In this document: positions 15,466 through 24,823 of the stretch, piece after piece
Layout: each line of letters opens with the position of its first letter
Position numbering within the stretch: the stretch's first letter is position 1
Source: an uncultured Clostridia bacterium
GTDB lineage: Bacteria; Bacillota; Clostridia; Christensenellales; Borkfalkiaceae
Reading direction: 5' to 3'
DNA: 56,095 nucleotides
NCBI GenBank assembly: GCA_947624225.1
Contig: CANQJF010000007.1
Coordinates: forward strand, 1-56,095
The notes under the pieces: model-generated
Told to the model about the DNA's origin: nothing
The model's input: only the letters and a program-made list of their open reading frames with translations
Databases searched by the model: none
Made by a program: the position numbers and the translations under genes

Positions 15466-18400
15466 ATGGCTAAGACAGGAAAGAAAATCAAATCGGTTGC
15501 CCTGTGCGCGTCGATCGCGTTGATGGCGGGCACACTTGTCGCCTCGCAGCTTCTGCCCGTATTCGGGAACTTCGGCGGGGAGAACATCACGGCCTCGGGG
15601 AGCGGAGACACCTCCTCCATCACCGAACTCAGTGCAGGTACGGTGGATACCCACGTCAGCGATTTCTTGGATAAAGACGTCGTGTATACGCTCCCGGAGG
15701 GGATAGATCCCGGCAGGGAGATTTCCGTGATCGTTCAGACGGCGGACAGCGGCGTCATGAGCGCTTTCGACGCCCAGAGTGCCGTTTCGCGCTATGCAAC
15801 GGTCGCCGAGTTTGCTTCCTCGTCCAAGGGGACGGAGATCACCTCGCGCATCGCCCGCCGCAACAACGAGGCCAAGGGGCTCATTGAGCGTGCGGGCATC
15901 CCGCTCTCTTACGGTGCGTCTTACAACGTACTCATGGGCGGGTTCGAAGTGGTCGTGAAAGCGGGGGACTACACCCGCATCACCTCCGCGCTCAAAAACA
16001 CCGATTACGCCGCCTACATCAGCGAGGAATACGAGCGGGCAGAGGCCCAGCTCGTCGAGAACGACGTCAACGTGCACGAGGAATCGGGCATCTTCAACAG
16101 CGAGGGCGTGGGCTATGACGGCTCGGGCGTCGTCGTTGCCGTGTTGGATACCGGTCTCGACTATACGCACACCGCCTTCGATGAGGAGCGCTTCACCTCC
16201 ACGCAGCTCACCATGACCCCCGAGTCCATCAACGGAAAGGTCTCCAAGCTCCGCGCGGCGGAGTATACGCCCGGCCTCACCGCCGCCAACGTGTACATCA
16301 GCAAGAAAGTCCCCTATGCTTACGACTATGCCGATCACGATGCGGATGTCTATCCTCTCGAAAGTGAGCACGGCACCCACGTTTCGGGCGTCATCGTGGG
16401 CAAGGATGACGAGATCACGGGCGTTGCACCCAATGCGCAGCTCGTCTCCATGAAGGTCTTTTCGGATAAGACGTCGGGGGCGCGCACCTCGTGGCTGCTC
16501 GCGGCGCTCGAAGATTGCGTCACGCTGGATGTGGACGTCATCAACATGTCTTTGGGCTCCTCTTCGGGCTTCACGGAGGAATCCGGCCCCGAGGAGTTCG
16601 ATGAGAAGCAGATTTACAGCAGCATCGCCGAGCACGGCATCAGCCTCGTGGCAGCGGCCGGCAACGACTATAACGCCACTTTCGGTTCGGAAAAGAACGG
16701 CAACCTCGGGCTCACCACCAATCCCGACTCCGCGGTCGTCGGCTCGCCCGGTTCCTATACCTCGGCACTCGCTGTTGCCTCCATCTCGGGCATCAAGACG
16801 CCTTATCTTCTCTATGAGGGACAGATCGTCTACTTCACAGAATCGGCGGACCAGTCCTCCGAGACCCGTCACTTCGTGGAGGGCATCCTCCCCGCCGGCG
16901 TGACCGAACTGGAATTTGAATACGTCACCGTGCCGGGCATCGGCCGCAGCGCAGATTACGGAACGCTCACCGGCGAATACGACGTCAAGGGCAAGATCGC
17001 GCTCGTGCGCCGCGGCGACACCACGTTCGAGGACAAGGCGAGGATCGCGCAGTCCAAGGGCGCCATCGGCGTGATCATCTATAACAATGTTTCGGGCGAC
17101 ATCACCATGACCGTCGGCACCGTCAAGATCCCCGTCTGCTCCGTCTCGCGCGACAACGGCGAACTTCTCTCCTCCGTGCCGTCGGGCAAGATCAAGGTGA
17201 GCACGACGCAGGTGGCCGGGCCTTTCATGTCCGACTTCTCCTCGTGGGGTCCCACCCCCGATCTCCGCATCAAGCCCGAGATCACGGCGCACGGCGGCGA
17301 TATCTATTCCTCCGTCCCCGGGCAGGCATACGACCGTCTCTCTGGTACCTCCATGGCCGCGCCCAACCAGGCCGGCGTGACGGCGCTTGTCCGCCAATAT
17401 GTGCAGAAAACATTCCCCAATGCTACCCGCGTTGAGCAGCTCCAATACACCAACCAGATCATGATGTCCACCGCGGACATTGCCAAGAATACGAACAACC
17501 TCCCGTTCTCCGTGCGCAAACAGGGCGCCGGCCTTGCCAACCTCATCAAGGCGACCACGACGCCCGCCTACATCAGCACTTTCGCCCGCGACGACGAAGC
17601 TGTCGCGAACCAGTCTCCAGACCGTTTCACCGACGAGCTCATCGACAAGGCCAAGATCGAATACGGCGATGACAAGGCCAAGACGGGCGTCTACAAACTC
17701 AAATTCAACTTGAACAACATCTCCGATTCCCAGCTCTCTTACGATTTGGATGCCATCGTCATGTCGGAGGGCATCTCCGAGACCAAGACCTACAAGGGCG
17801 CCCAGACCGTCACGCAGGAGGGATACATGCTCGACGGCGCAAAGGTGACCGTGGAGAGCGTCACGGGCGGCAGCAACAGCGGCAACGTCGTCACAGTCGG
17901 CGGCAAGGGTTGCGCGACCGTCACCGTCACCATCGAGTTGGGCGAGAGCGACAAGCAGTATCTCGACCAGATGTCCGACTTGAAAGACAGTAACGGCCAA
18001 TCGCTCGGAACCTTTGAAAACGGCATGTATGTCGAGGGCTATATCACCCTCAAATCCCAACAGGAAAACGGCGTAGACCTCAACGTTCCCTATCTCGCGT
18101 TCTATGGCGATTGGACGAAGGCGCCCATCTTTGACCTCGACTACTTCGAGACGGACAAAGACGCGCGTGACGACAGCATTGCCACGCTCGATAAGACTTT
18201 GCCGGATGCGTGGGCGACCATTCCTCTCGGCGGCCTCTACCAGGATTACAGGAGCGAGCTCGGTTCTTTCTACTTTGTGCAGGATCCCGCCTCGACGCCT
18301 CAGGTCTCCGCGAGCCGCGATCACATTGCCCTCACCAACCAAGAGGGGGAAACGGGGGGCGTCAACCAAATTTACAGCATCTATGCCGGTCTCTTGCGCG

Positions 18401-21400
18401 GTGCCAAGCGCGTGGAGATGAGCGTGACCGATTCCGTGACGGGGGAGGTCATCTGGACAAAGACAGAGTGGAACCAGCGCAAATCATATAACGGCGGCGG
18501 AAGCATCTATCCCTCGTTTATCGATGTCGACTTCCACATGACCGATTACGATTTGCAGAATAACACCAAATACATCTTCCGCGCCGAGGCTGTCCTCGAC
18601 TATCCCGGGGAGCAGAACAACGCCAAGTCCGTGTTCGAATTCCCGTTCGTGGCCGACTTCCAGGCGCCCATCGTCTCGGATGCCGAGTTCTACACCGAAT
18701 ACGACAGCCAGACCAAGAAGAATCGGTTGTTCGCGCGCCTGTACGTGTACGACAACCATTATACCATGTGCGCCAGCATCGGCCAGCTCCTCTATGCCGA
18801 TCCGGGTGCGGACGCGCGCTATACGATCAACTCGTTCGGGTCCTACATGACGCCCGTATTCTCCGACTTCAATTCCACTTCGGAGATCGTGGTGGAGCTC
18901 ACCGATTATGTGTCGCTACTTCCCAATTCCGTCAATCCCAACACGATCAGCGTCGCGCTCTTTGACTATGCCATGAACCAGGGCGTCTATGAGATCCGCA
19001 TCCCGGATTCCGTCAAGGGCCTCTATTTCAAAGAGATGGACCACGAGGACGGCACACCGCTCGGCGCCGATGAATTCGGTGTCAAATTGAGCCCCAACGA
19101 GACCTATGTGCTCGAACCCGTGCTCTATCCCTCCGACGAATGGCGCGAGACGCTCGTCTACACCAGCGACAATGAGGATGCCGTGAGAGTGGTGAACGGA
19201 AAGCTGCTTGCGGTTGCACAGGGAACGGCCACCATTACCGCCACGAGCTATACAGACAATGCCGTGAAGGCCCAGCTCACCGTGAAGGTGCTCGGCCCCG
19301 GCGAACAGGGCTACACGGATACCTTCACCAAGCCCGTCGCGGATATCTTCCGCCTCACGGGATACAAGACGGATTTCGCTTTCTACCGGATCGTAAGTAC
19401 AGACCGCGAGATCGGCGAGACGGGTTCCGACATGGCTTTCTCGCCCAATGCGTCGAGCTATTCTCTCTCCATGTTCCCGTCCGAGAAGGTCACCATCACG
19501 CACGAACTTGTGGCCTACTATCCCGAGACGACCAAGATCATCTATGAGAGCGGCAACGAGAATTTCGTCCGCGTCGACGAAAACGGCCAAATCACGGCCG
19601 TCGCACAGGGCACCACGTCGGTGACCGTGCGCGTCATGACCGTGGGAGAGAACGACACGCTGATGGGTACGCTGTACGACAAGACCATCTCCGTCACCGT
19701 CAAGGATCCCTATGAGCGCAACGGTCCCTACCTCAGCGCATATCGCGGCGGCGGCATGCAGTCGTATACCGATTCCGAGGGGAACGAGCATGAGCATGCC
19801 GTGGTCATCCCCGAGGAGATGGGATTCACCGAGATCTCCCAATATGCTTTCTCCGGTTACCATTATATCCCCAAGGATCTCTCTGCGGGCGACGTCATCA
19901 ACGAAGAGGATCCCGACTACACCAAGATCTGGTACTTCGGCGACAACAAGGACGTCGAAGAAGTGGTCATCCCCGAGGGCGTGAAAGTCATCGGCAACTA
20001 TGCCTTTGCGGGCATGACGGGCCTCAAACGCGTCGTGTTACCCTCCACGCTGAATAAGATCGCCATGGGCGCTTTCTACGGGTGCACGGCGCTCGAAGAG
20101 ATCGTCGGCCTCGAATATGTAAAGTTTATCAACCAAGACGCGTTCTTCGGACCTGCGGTTTTGGATGAAGCGGGCCGCGTGATCGAATACGATGCCGCGC
20201 CGCTCAACAAAGTTACCGCGGAATCCTTTGCAAACATCGTCGCCATCGGCGACCAAGCCTTCCGCGGCACCGAGCTCAGAAACATCTCGCTGCCCGAATC
20301 CGCCCAGAGCATCGGCGCCTACACGTTTGCAGATACCGAACTCATCGGAGTGGAGATCAAGGCCTCCAAGATCAAACTCGGCAACTATGCCTTTGCGGGC
20401 GACGAATATCTCTTTGAGATGGACGTGAACGCCTCCGTCATTCCCGACGGCGTGTTCAGCGGTTGCAGTGCGCTCAATTCCATCACGCTTGGCAAGGACG
20501 TCGAGAGCATCGGCCCCGGTGCCTTTGCCGGCACGACGATTGCAAGTTTCACGGTCGAAGCGGGCAATCCCAACTTCAAGGAGCAGACGGATAAGTCCTA
20601 TCTTCTCAGTGCAGACGGCAAGACGCTCCTGCATGTCGCGCCCGCGACCAATAAGAATTTCTCGCTCAGCGGCGTCGAAGAGATCGGCACGGGTGCATTT
20701 TCGAGCTTCAACGGCGTCACCTCCGTCACCATGCCCGATGTCACGCGCGTGAAGAACTACGGCTTCTACGGCTGCGGCGCGCTCACGAGAGTGGCGCTCG
20801 GCCAGCTCACGGAGATCGGCGACTATGCCTTTGCCGAAACGGGCCTCACGGCGCTCCCGACATTTGCGGCTTCGCTCGATCATATCGGCAACTTTGCTTT
20901 CATGGGGTCGGCGCTCAGAAATGTCACGATCAACGGCAAGGCCGACGGCAGCCGCTTCACCATCGGCGACGGCGCGTTCAGCGACACAAGCCTTTCGAGC
21001 GTCACCATCGGCGACAACGTCACCGTGGGGACGGAAGCGTTCCGCGCTGCTTTCTACGTCGAGAACGTTGCAATGATCACCCGTCAGGTGGACAGCACGA
21101 CCTCATACACCCAATATTACACCCACATCCGCTCTTCCGAGACGCTCACGAAAGTCACGATCGGAAAGAACGTCGAAGTCGGTCCGTTCGCATTCGCCTG
21201 CAACACGGTGCTGCAAAACCTCACCGTGGGCGAGAACTCCGTGATCGGCGAGGGCGCATTCTACGGATGTTCGGATTTCGAACCCGTTGTCCAAAACGGC
21301 AGGGTCACAAGTTACCGCTTTGTCTCGCTCACGGCCGACCTTTCCAAGGCCAAGTCCATCGGCTCGATGGCTTTCTCGGGGCCCGCATCCACGGTTGTTA

Positions 21401-23217
21401 TCGTCTATTCCAACGGCAATGAGCGCGAAGCCGGATCCTTGGGCTGGTATCAGGCGCCTCAGATCATGACCGTCGATCTCAGCTCTGCCGAGACGCTCGG
21501 GGAGGGCGCGTTTGCCTACAACCGCATCCTTGGCGACACCCAAAACAGTGCCGCGGCCGGCCTCACGCTCGGCGAGAACCTCACCGAGATCCCCGCGCTT
21601 GCCTTTGCCTATTCGAGCATCACCGAGCTGGACTTCAAGAATGTCACCAAGGTGGGGGAGGCTGCTTTCCTGGCGGCGGGGCTCACCGAGGCAGATCTCT
21701 CCAAGATGGATGAGATCGGCGCTGCCGCATTTGCTTACGTCCCGCTCGAAGAAGTCACGCTCAAAGAGGGCGTCCGCATCGGCGCCGAAGCTTTCTATGG
21801 CGACGCGTACCTCGAAACCGTCAACGGGCTCGACAAGGCGAGCGCAATCGGCTCGGGTGCGTTTGCAAGCACCTCCATCGCGGGAGACATCAGCCTTGCG
21901 GCGACCGAACTCGGCGACTTTGCATTCATGTCGACGGGGATCACCTCCGTAGACTTCACGGCCAAACTCGAAGTGCTGGGCGAGAACCCGTTTGCCGGCT
22001 GCCCGCTCAAACCTTTCGCCAAGACGGAGGAAGAGAAGTTCCACGGCCAGACCGTCGGAACGAACACGATCACGAACTTTGTCATCAACGAGGAGGCGGG
22101 CATCGAGGTCATCGACGGCATCCTCTACAAAAAGACGCCCTCGGGCGGCCGCGTGCTCGTCACCTATCCCATGACGGCAGAGGCACGCGAGGTCATCGTG
22201 GCGGACGGAACGGTGCGGATCTCCGCATTTGCGTTCGCGGGAAGCAATATCTATGCGGTCACTTTCCCGAGAACAGTGCTCGCGCTCGGCGACAAGGCTT
22301 TCTATCAATGCGCCAACCTCGGCCTCGTGACGTTCAAGAGCCTCAACGCGCCCATCCTCGAAGAGCAATACGACGAGAGCTATGCCGATCTTCCGCTCAC
22401 GGACGCGAACGGCTATGAAGTGACGGATGAGGCAGGCAGGCTGGTCACCCATCTTCCCTCCCAACCCGCATACAGCATCTTCACGGGAGACGTGGAGCTC
22501 ACCGATCTCGGGATCCTCAAATATCGCACGATGAGCTTTGATCCCGTCAACTTCTTCTTCGGCGCCAACTTCGTCGACTATATCGGCCAATGCGCGGGCG
22601 ACCTCGTCATGGTACGTCCCTCCAACGGCACGGGGTATGATTCCTTCATCTTCGAGCAGTACTTCGGCGCGACCATCGACGGTGCCGTTGCACCCGATGA
22701 GAGAACGCTCGCCGCAATGGCGGCCATCGCGGCCCTCCCGGACGAGGTGACGCTCGCCGACAAGCCGCTCGTGGTGGAGGCCCGCAGGTTATACGACCTC
22801 ATCGTCTCCGACGAACAGCGCGGCATCGTCTTTAAAGAGGGCTACCAAGCCAAGTTGCAGGCGGCCGAGAACGCCATCGAATTCTTCGAGAACCAGCAGG
22901 GCGGCAACACTCCCGAAAATCCTCCCGCAGACAACGGCAACCGGCCCGATGCACTCATCATCACGCTGAGCGTGCTCGTCGGTGTGTTCGGCGCCGCGGC
23001 GATCACGGCCTTTGTGCTCCTCTTCCTCACCTGCCGCAAGGCGGCCAAGCAAGAGGGGACCGAAGAGGAGGAAGCGGCGGACGGCTCGGAGGAGCCCGTT
23101 GACACGGAGAAATCTTCCGACCCGGAGGAACCCGTTGACGCGGACGGCTTCTCCGGCGGTGACGAAGCTCCCCGTTCGGACGATCCCGTTGACCCGGACG
23201 ATACGACTTTGGAATGA
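15466..23217 (+). CDS. Giant surface subtilase (S8) with PA, Big_2 and BspA-type LRR domains
   Basis: A 2583-residue exported serine protease. A signal-like N-terminus is followed by a propeptide and a subtilisin domain with D228 (AVLDTGLDYTH), H302 (SEHGTHVSG), oxyanion N400 (AAAGNDYN) and S629 (SGTSMAAPNQAG). A PA insert lies near residues 440-570. Fn3-like strands typical of cell-envelope proteases follow, then two Big_2-like domains near 1208-1277 and 1340-1410, LRR_5/BspA repeats from about 1420 to 2330, and a small helical module near 2400-2475. One transmembrane helix near 2496-2520 and an acidic cytosolic tail end the protein. No LPxTG sorting signal is seen, so the helix is the probable anchor. 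AAGGA sits 6 bases before the ATG. It heads the operon with the Opp transporter, suggesting degradation of captured proteins for uptake. Confidence 0.93.
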   Translation: MAKTGKKIKSVALCASIALMAGTLVASQLLPVFGNFGGENITASGSGDTSSITELSAGTVDTHVSDFLDKDVVYTLPEGIDPGREISVIVQTADSGVMSAFDAQSAVSRYATVAEFASSSKGTEITSRIARRNNEAKGLIERAGIPLSYGASYNVLMGGFEVVVKAGDYTRITSALKNTDYAAYISEEYERAEAQLVENDVNVHEESGIFNSEGVGYDGSGVVVAVLDTGLDYTHTAFDEERFTSTQLTMTPESINGKVSKLRAAEYTPGLTAANVYISKKVPYAYDYADHDADVYPLESEHGTHVSGVIVGKDDEITGVAPNAQLVSMKVFSDKTSGARTSWLLAALEDCVTLDVDVINMSLGSSSGFTEESGPEEFDEKQIYSSIAEHGISLVAAAGNDYNATFGSEKNGNLGLTTNPDSAVVGSPGSYTSALAVASISGIKTPYLLYEGQIVYFTESADQSSETRHFVEGILPAGVTELEFEYVTVPGIGRSADYGTLTGEYDVKGKIALVRRGDTTFEDKARIAQSKGAIGVIIYNNVSGDITMTVGTVKIPVCSVSRDNGELLSSVPSGKIKVSTTQVAGPFMSDFSSWGPTPDLRIKPEITAHGGDIYSSVPGQAYDRLSGTSMAAPNQAGVTALVRQYVQKTFPNATRVEQLQYTNQIMMSTADIAKNTNNLPFSVRKQGAGLANLIKATTTPAYISTFARDDEAVANQSPDRFTDELIDKAKIEYGDDKAKTGVYKLKFNLNNISDSQLSYDLDAIVMSEGISETKTYKGAQTVTQEGYMLDGAKVTVESVTGGSNSGNVVTVGGKGCATVTVTIELGESDKQYLDQMSDLKDSNGQSLGTFENGMYVEGYITLKSQQENGVDLNVPYLAFYGDWTKAPIFDLDYFETDKDARDDSIATLDKTLPDAWATIPLGGLYQDYRSELGSFYFVQDPASTPQVSASRDHIALTNQEGETGGVNQIYSIYAGLLRGAKRVEMSVTDSVTGEVIWTKTEWNQRKSYNGGGSIYPSFIDVDFHMTDYDLQNNTKYIFRAEAVLDYPGEQNNAKSVFEFPFVADFQAPIVSDAEFYTEYDSQTKKNRLFARLYVYDNHYTMCASIGQLLYADPGADARYTINSFGSYMTPVFSDFNSTSEIVVELTDYVSLLPNSVNPNTISVALFDYAMNQGVYEIRIPDSVKGLYFKEMDHEDGTPLGADEFGVKLSPNETYVLEPVLYPSDEWRETLVYTSDNEDAVRVVNGKLLAVAQGTATITATSYTDNAVKAQLTVKVLGPGEQGYTDTFTKPVADIFRLTGYKTDFAFYRIVSTDREIGETGSDMAFSPNASSYSLSMFPSEKVTITHELVAYYPETTKIIYESGNENFVRVDENGQITAVAQGTTSVTVRVMTVGENDTLMGTLYDKTISVTVKDPYERNGPYLSAYRGGGMQSYTDSEGNEHEHAVVIPEEMGFTEISQYAFSGYHYIPKDLSAGDVINEEDPDYTKIWYFGDNKDVEEVVIPEGVKVIGNYAFAGMTGLKRVVLPSTLNKIAMGAFYGCTALEEIVGLEYVKFINQDAFFGPAVLDEAGRVIEYDAAPLNKVTAESFANIVAIGDQAFRGTELRNISLPESAQSIGAYTFADTELIGVEIKASKIKLGNYAFAGDEYLFEMDVNASVIPDGVFSGCSALNSITLGKDVESIGPGAFAGTTIASFTVEAGNPNFKEQTDKSYLLSADGKTLLHVAPATNKNFSLSGVEEIGTGAFSSFNGVTSVTMPDVTRVKNYGFYGCGALTRVALGQLTEIGDYAFAETGLTALPTFAASLDHIGNFAFMGSALRNVTINGKADGSRFTIGDGAFSDTSLSSVTIGDNVTVGTEAFRAAFYVENVAMITRQVDSTTSYTQYYTHIRSSETLTKVTIGKNVEVGPFAFACNTVLQNLTVGENSVIGEGAFYGCSDFEPVVQNGRVTSYRFVSLTADLSKAKSIGSMAFSGPASTVVIVYSNGNEREAGSLGWYQAPQIMTVDLSSAETLGEGAFAYNRILGDTQNSAAAGLTLGENLTEIPALAFAYSSITELDFKNVTKVGEAAFLAAGLTEADLSKMDEIGAAAFAYVPLEEVTLKEGVRIGAEAFYGDAYLETVNGLDKASAIGSGAFASTSIAGDISLAATELGDFAFMSTGITSVDFTAKLEVLGENPFAGCPLKPFAKTEEEKFHGQTVGTNTITNFVINEEAGIEVIDGILYKKTPSGGRVLVTYPMTAEAREVIVADGTVRISAFAFAGSNIYAVTFPRTVLALGDKAFYQCANLGLVTFKSLNAPILEEQYDESYADLPLTDANGYEVTDEAGRLVTHLPSQPAYSIFTGDVELTDLGILKYRTMSFDPVNFFFGANFVDYIGQCAGDLVMVRPSNGTGYDSFIFEQYFGATIDGAVAPDERTLAAMAAIAALPDEVTLADKPLVVEARRLYDLIVSDEQRGIVFKEGYQAKLQAAENAIEFFENQQGGNTPENPPADNGNRPDALIITLSVLVGVFGAAAITAFVLLFLTCRKAAKQEGTEEEEAADGSEEPVDTEKSSDPEEPVDADGFSGGDEAPRSDDPVDPDDTTLE

Positions 23218-23233
23218 TTCGCGAAGGTGACGC

Positions 23234-24793
23234 ATGAAAACAAAGACAAAAATTTTGATGATACTCGGTGCGGCCGCTGTGGGCACGCTCGTGCTCGGTG
23301 CATGCGCCCATCCGGATACCACGTACTCGGAGTTTGCCGGCCAAAATGCCAATGTCATCGTGACATTCGATAAGAACGGCGGCCAATTCGCGAGCGGGTC
23401 CAACATCGATATCAACGATGTTTACCAATACGAGGACGCGGAGAAAGGGATCAAGATCCTCGCACCGGGGGACTCCCGCCGCGGACAGGGCGCCGCAGAC
23501 AGAAGCACGGTGACGCGTTCGGGCTATCAATTTATCGGTTGGTACACCTCGCGCGAGCCGCGCGTCGAAAACGGCGTCGAGCTCGACGACTATGGCGAGC
23601 CGTGCTCCGAGACGCATCGGGAGCAGGGGTATGTTTACAGCGGGATGTGGGATTTCCAAACCCAAAAGCTCACCCTTGACGACCTCACGCCCACGCAGGA
23701 GAGCTGGGGTACGGCCTATCGGCTCACACTGTACGCGGCATGGGCGCCCAACTTCACCTATGATTTCTATGTAAAGGATGCGAGCGGGAATTGGACGGTC
23801 TATGGCAGCGCGACGAGAACGGTGGGGAAAGATCTTGCCGTCCCCGCATGGAATGTGGAGACGGGCCGCCTCGAATATAACACGATCCCCGTTTACAGCA
23901 CGGAGGACATGAATTACTCCATGACGGGCATCTATCTCGACGGGGCGCTCACACAGCCCGTGGCGAGCGACAATCTCGACGTCATCGATCCCGTCAACAG
24001 TTCCGAGACCACCAACGATTCTGGCAAGCTGGTCGCGGGCATCCCGCACGGCGGCGAGATCGATATCGAGAAAGGCGTCGGGAAGAACATCGTCAGAGCC
24101 ATCTACACGACATGGCGCGAGCGGACATGGTACCGCATCAAGACGCCGGAACAGTTCAGCGCAAACCTCTCCTCGGATGGCGCCTATGATATCCTCGCAG
24201 ACCTCAATTTCCGCATCGAGAACGCCGGTTCGGACGGAGAGACGACGGTGGAGAATTTGGGTTGGAGCGGCACGAACCTTGCTTTCGGCGGCATCATCGA
24301 GGGGAACAACCACACCATCAAAAACATCACCACGCAGCAGAGCAGCGGGAACATCACGGGCGGCGGCATCTTCGCCTCCGTTACCGAGAAAGCGGAGATC
24401 AGGAACGTCACGTTTGAGAACATCTCTTTCACGGTGCTCGGCACGACGCGGCAAGACGGCTCATACGGCCTGTTCGCGGGAACGCTGAACGAAGCAGCCA
24501 AGCTGACGAATGTCGAGGTCTCGGGTACGCTCCATCTCGGAGACCTCGTCGACACGGGCAATTACGAGAACTATGTGATCGGCATTCTGAGCGGCAACCT
24601 TGTCACGGGAGGGATCTCCACGGAGAACATCTCGGTTGTTGTAGACAAGGTGCAGGATAAGTGGAACGAGGAGACCAACGATTGGGACTATGCCTATCGG
24701 GTCAAGGCAACGGTAGATGCCGAAACCGGCAGGGTTTCCGTCACCAGGAACGAGACGCCCTCGGTCGATCCCAATCCCTCAACAAACGGTTGA
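23234..24793 (+). CDS. Lipoprotein with InlB-like and GLUG-like regions
   Basis: A 519-residue predicted lipoprotein: signal peptide with lipobox LGAC, C24. An InlB/Listeria-Bacteroides-type repeat is suggested around residues 35-130 by the VTFDKNGGQF start and the YQFIGWYTS motif. From about residue 330 to 440 the pattern (GGIIEGNNHTIKNIT, GGGIFASV, AEIRNVTFENI, YGLFAGTL) resembles GLUG-type beta-helix repeats found in surface adhesins. Function is unknown; as the second gene of the protease-Opp operon it may hold or present substrate on the surface. GAAGGTGA precedes the ATG; the gap to the subtilase gene is 16 bases. Confidence 0.82.
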   Translation: MKTKTKILMILGAAAVGTLVLGACAHPDTTYSEFAGQNANVIVTFDKNGGQFASGSNIDINDVYQYEDAEKGIKILAPGDSRRGQGAADRSTVTRSGYQFIGWYTSREPRVENGVELDDYGEPCSETHREQGYVYSGMWDFQTQKLTLDDLTPTQESWGTAYRLTLYAAWAPNFTYDFYVKDASGNWTVYGSATRTVGKDLAVPAWNVETGRLEYNTIPVYSTEDMNYSMTGIYLDGALTQPVASDNLDVIDPVNSSETTNDSGKLVAGIPHGGEIDIEKGVGKNIVRAIYTTWRERTWYRIKTPEQFSANLSSDGAYDILADLNFRIENAGSDGETTVENLGWSGTNLAFGGIIEGNNHTIKNITTQQSSGNITGGGIFASVTEKAEIRNVTFENISFTVLGTTRQDGSYGLFAGTLNEAAKLTNVEVSGTLHLGDLVDTGNYENYVIGILSGNLVTGGISTENISVVVDKVQDKWNEETNDWDYAYRVKATVDAETGRVSVTRNETPSVDPNPSTNG

Positions 24794-24823
24794 TCAATTT
24801 TGAAAAAAACGGAGGACATAGAA

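Noticed and set aside
15400-18369. A 989-residue minus-strand frame opposite the subtilase
   Set aside because: It is an antisense shadow of a GC-rich gene: low-complexity Val/Gly/Asp/Arg composition, no start signal, and it ends inside the promoter of the real gene. The same applies to the long antisense frames at 24794-27655, 38735-40282 and 31193-32701.
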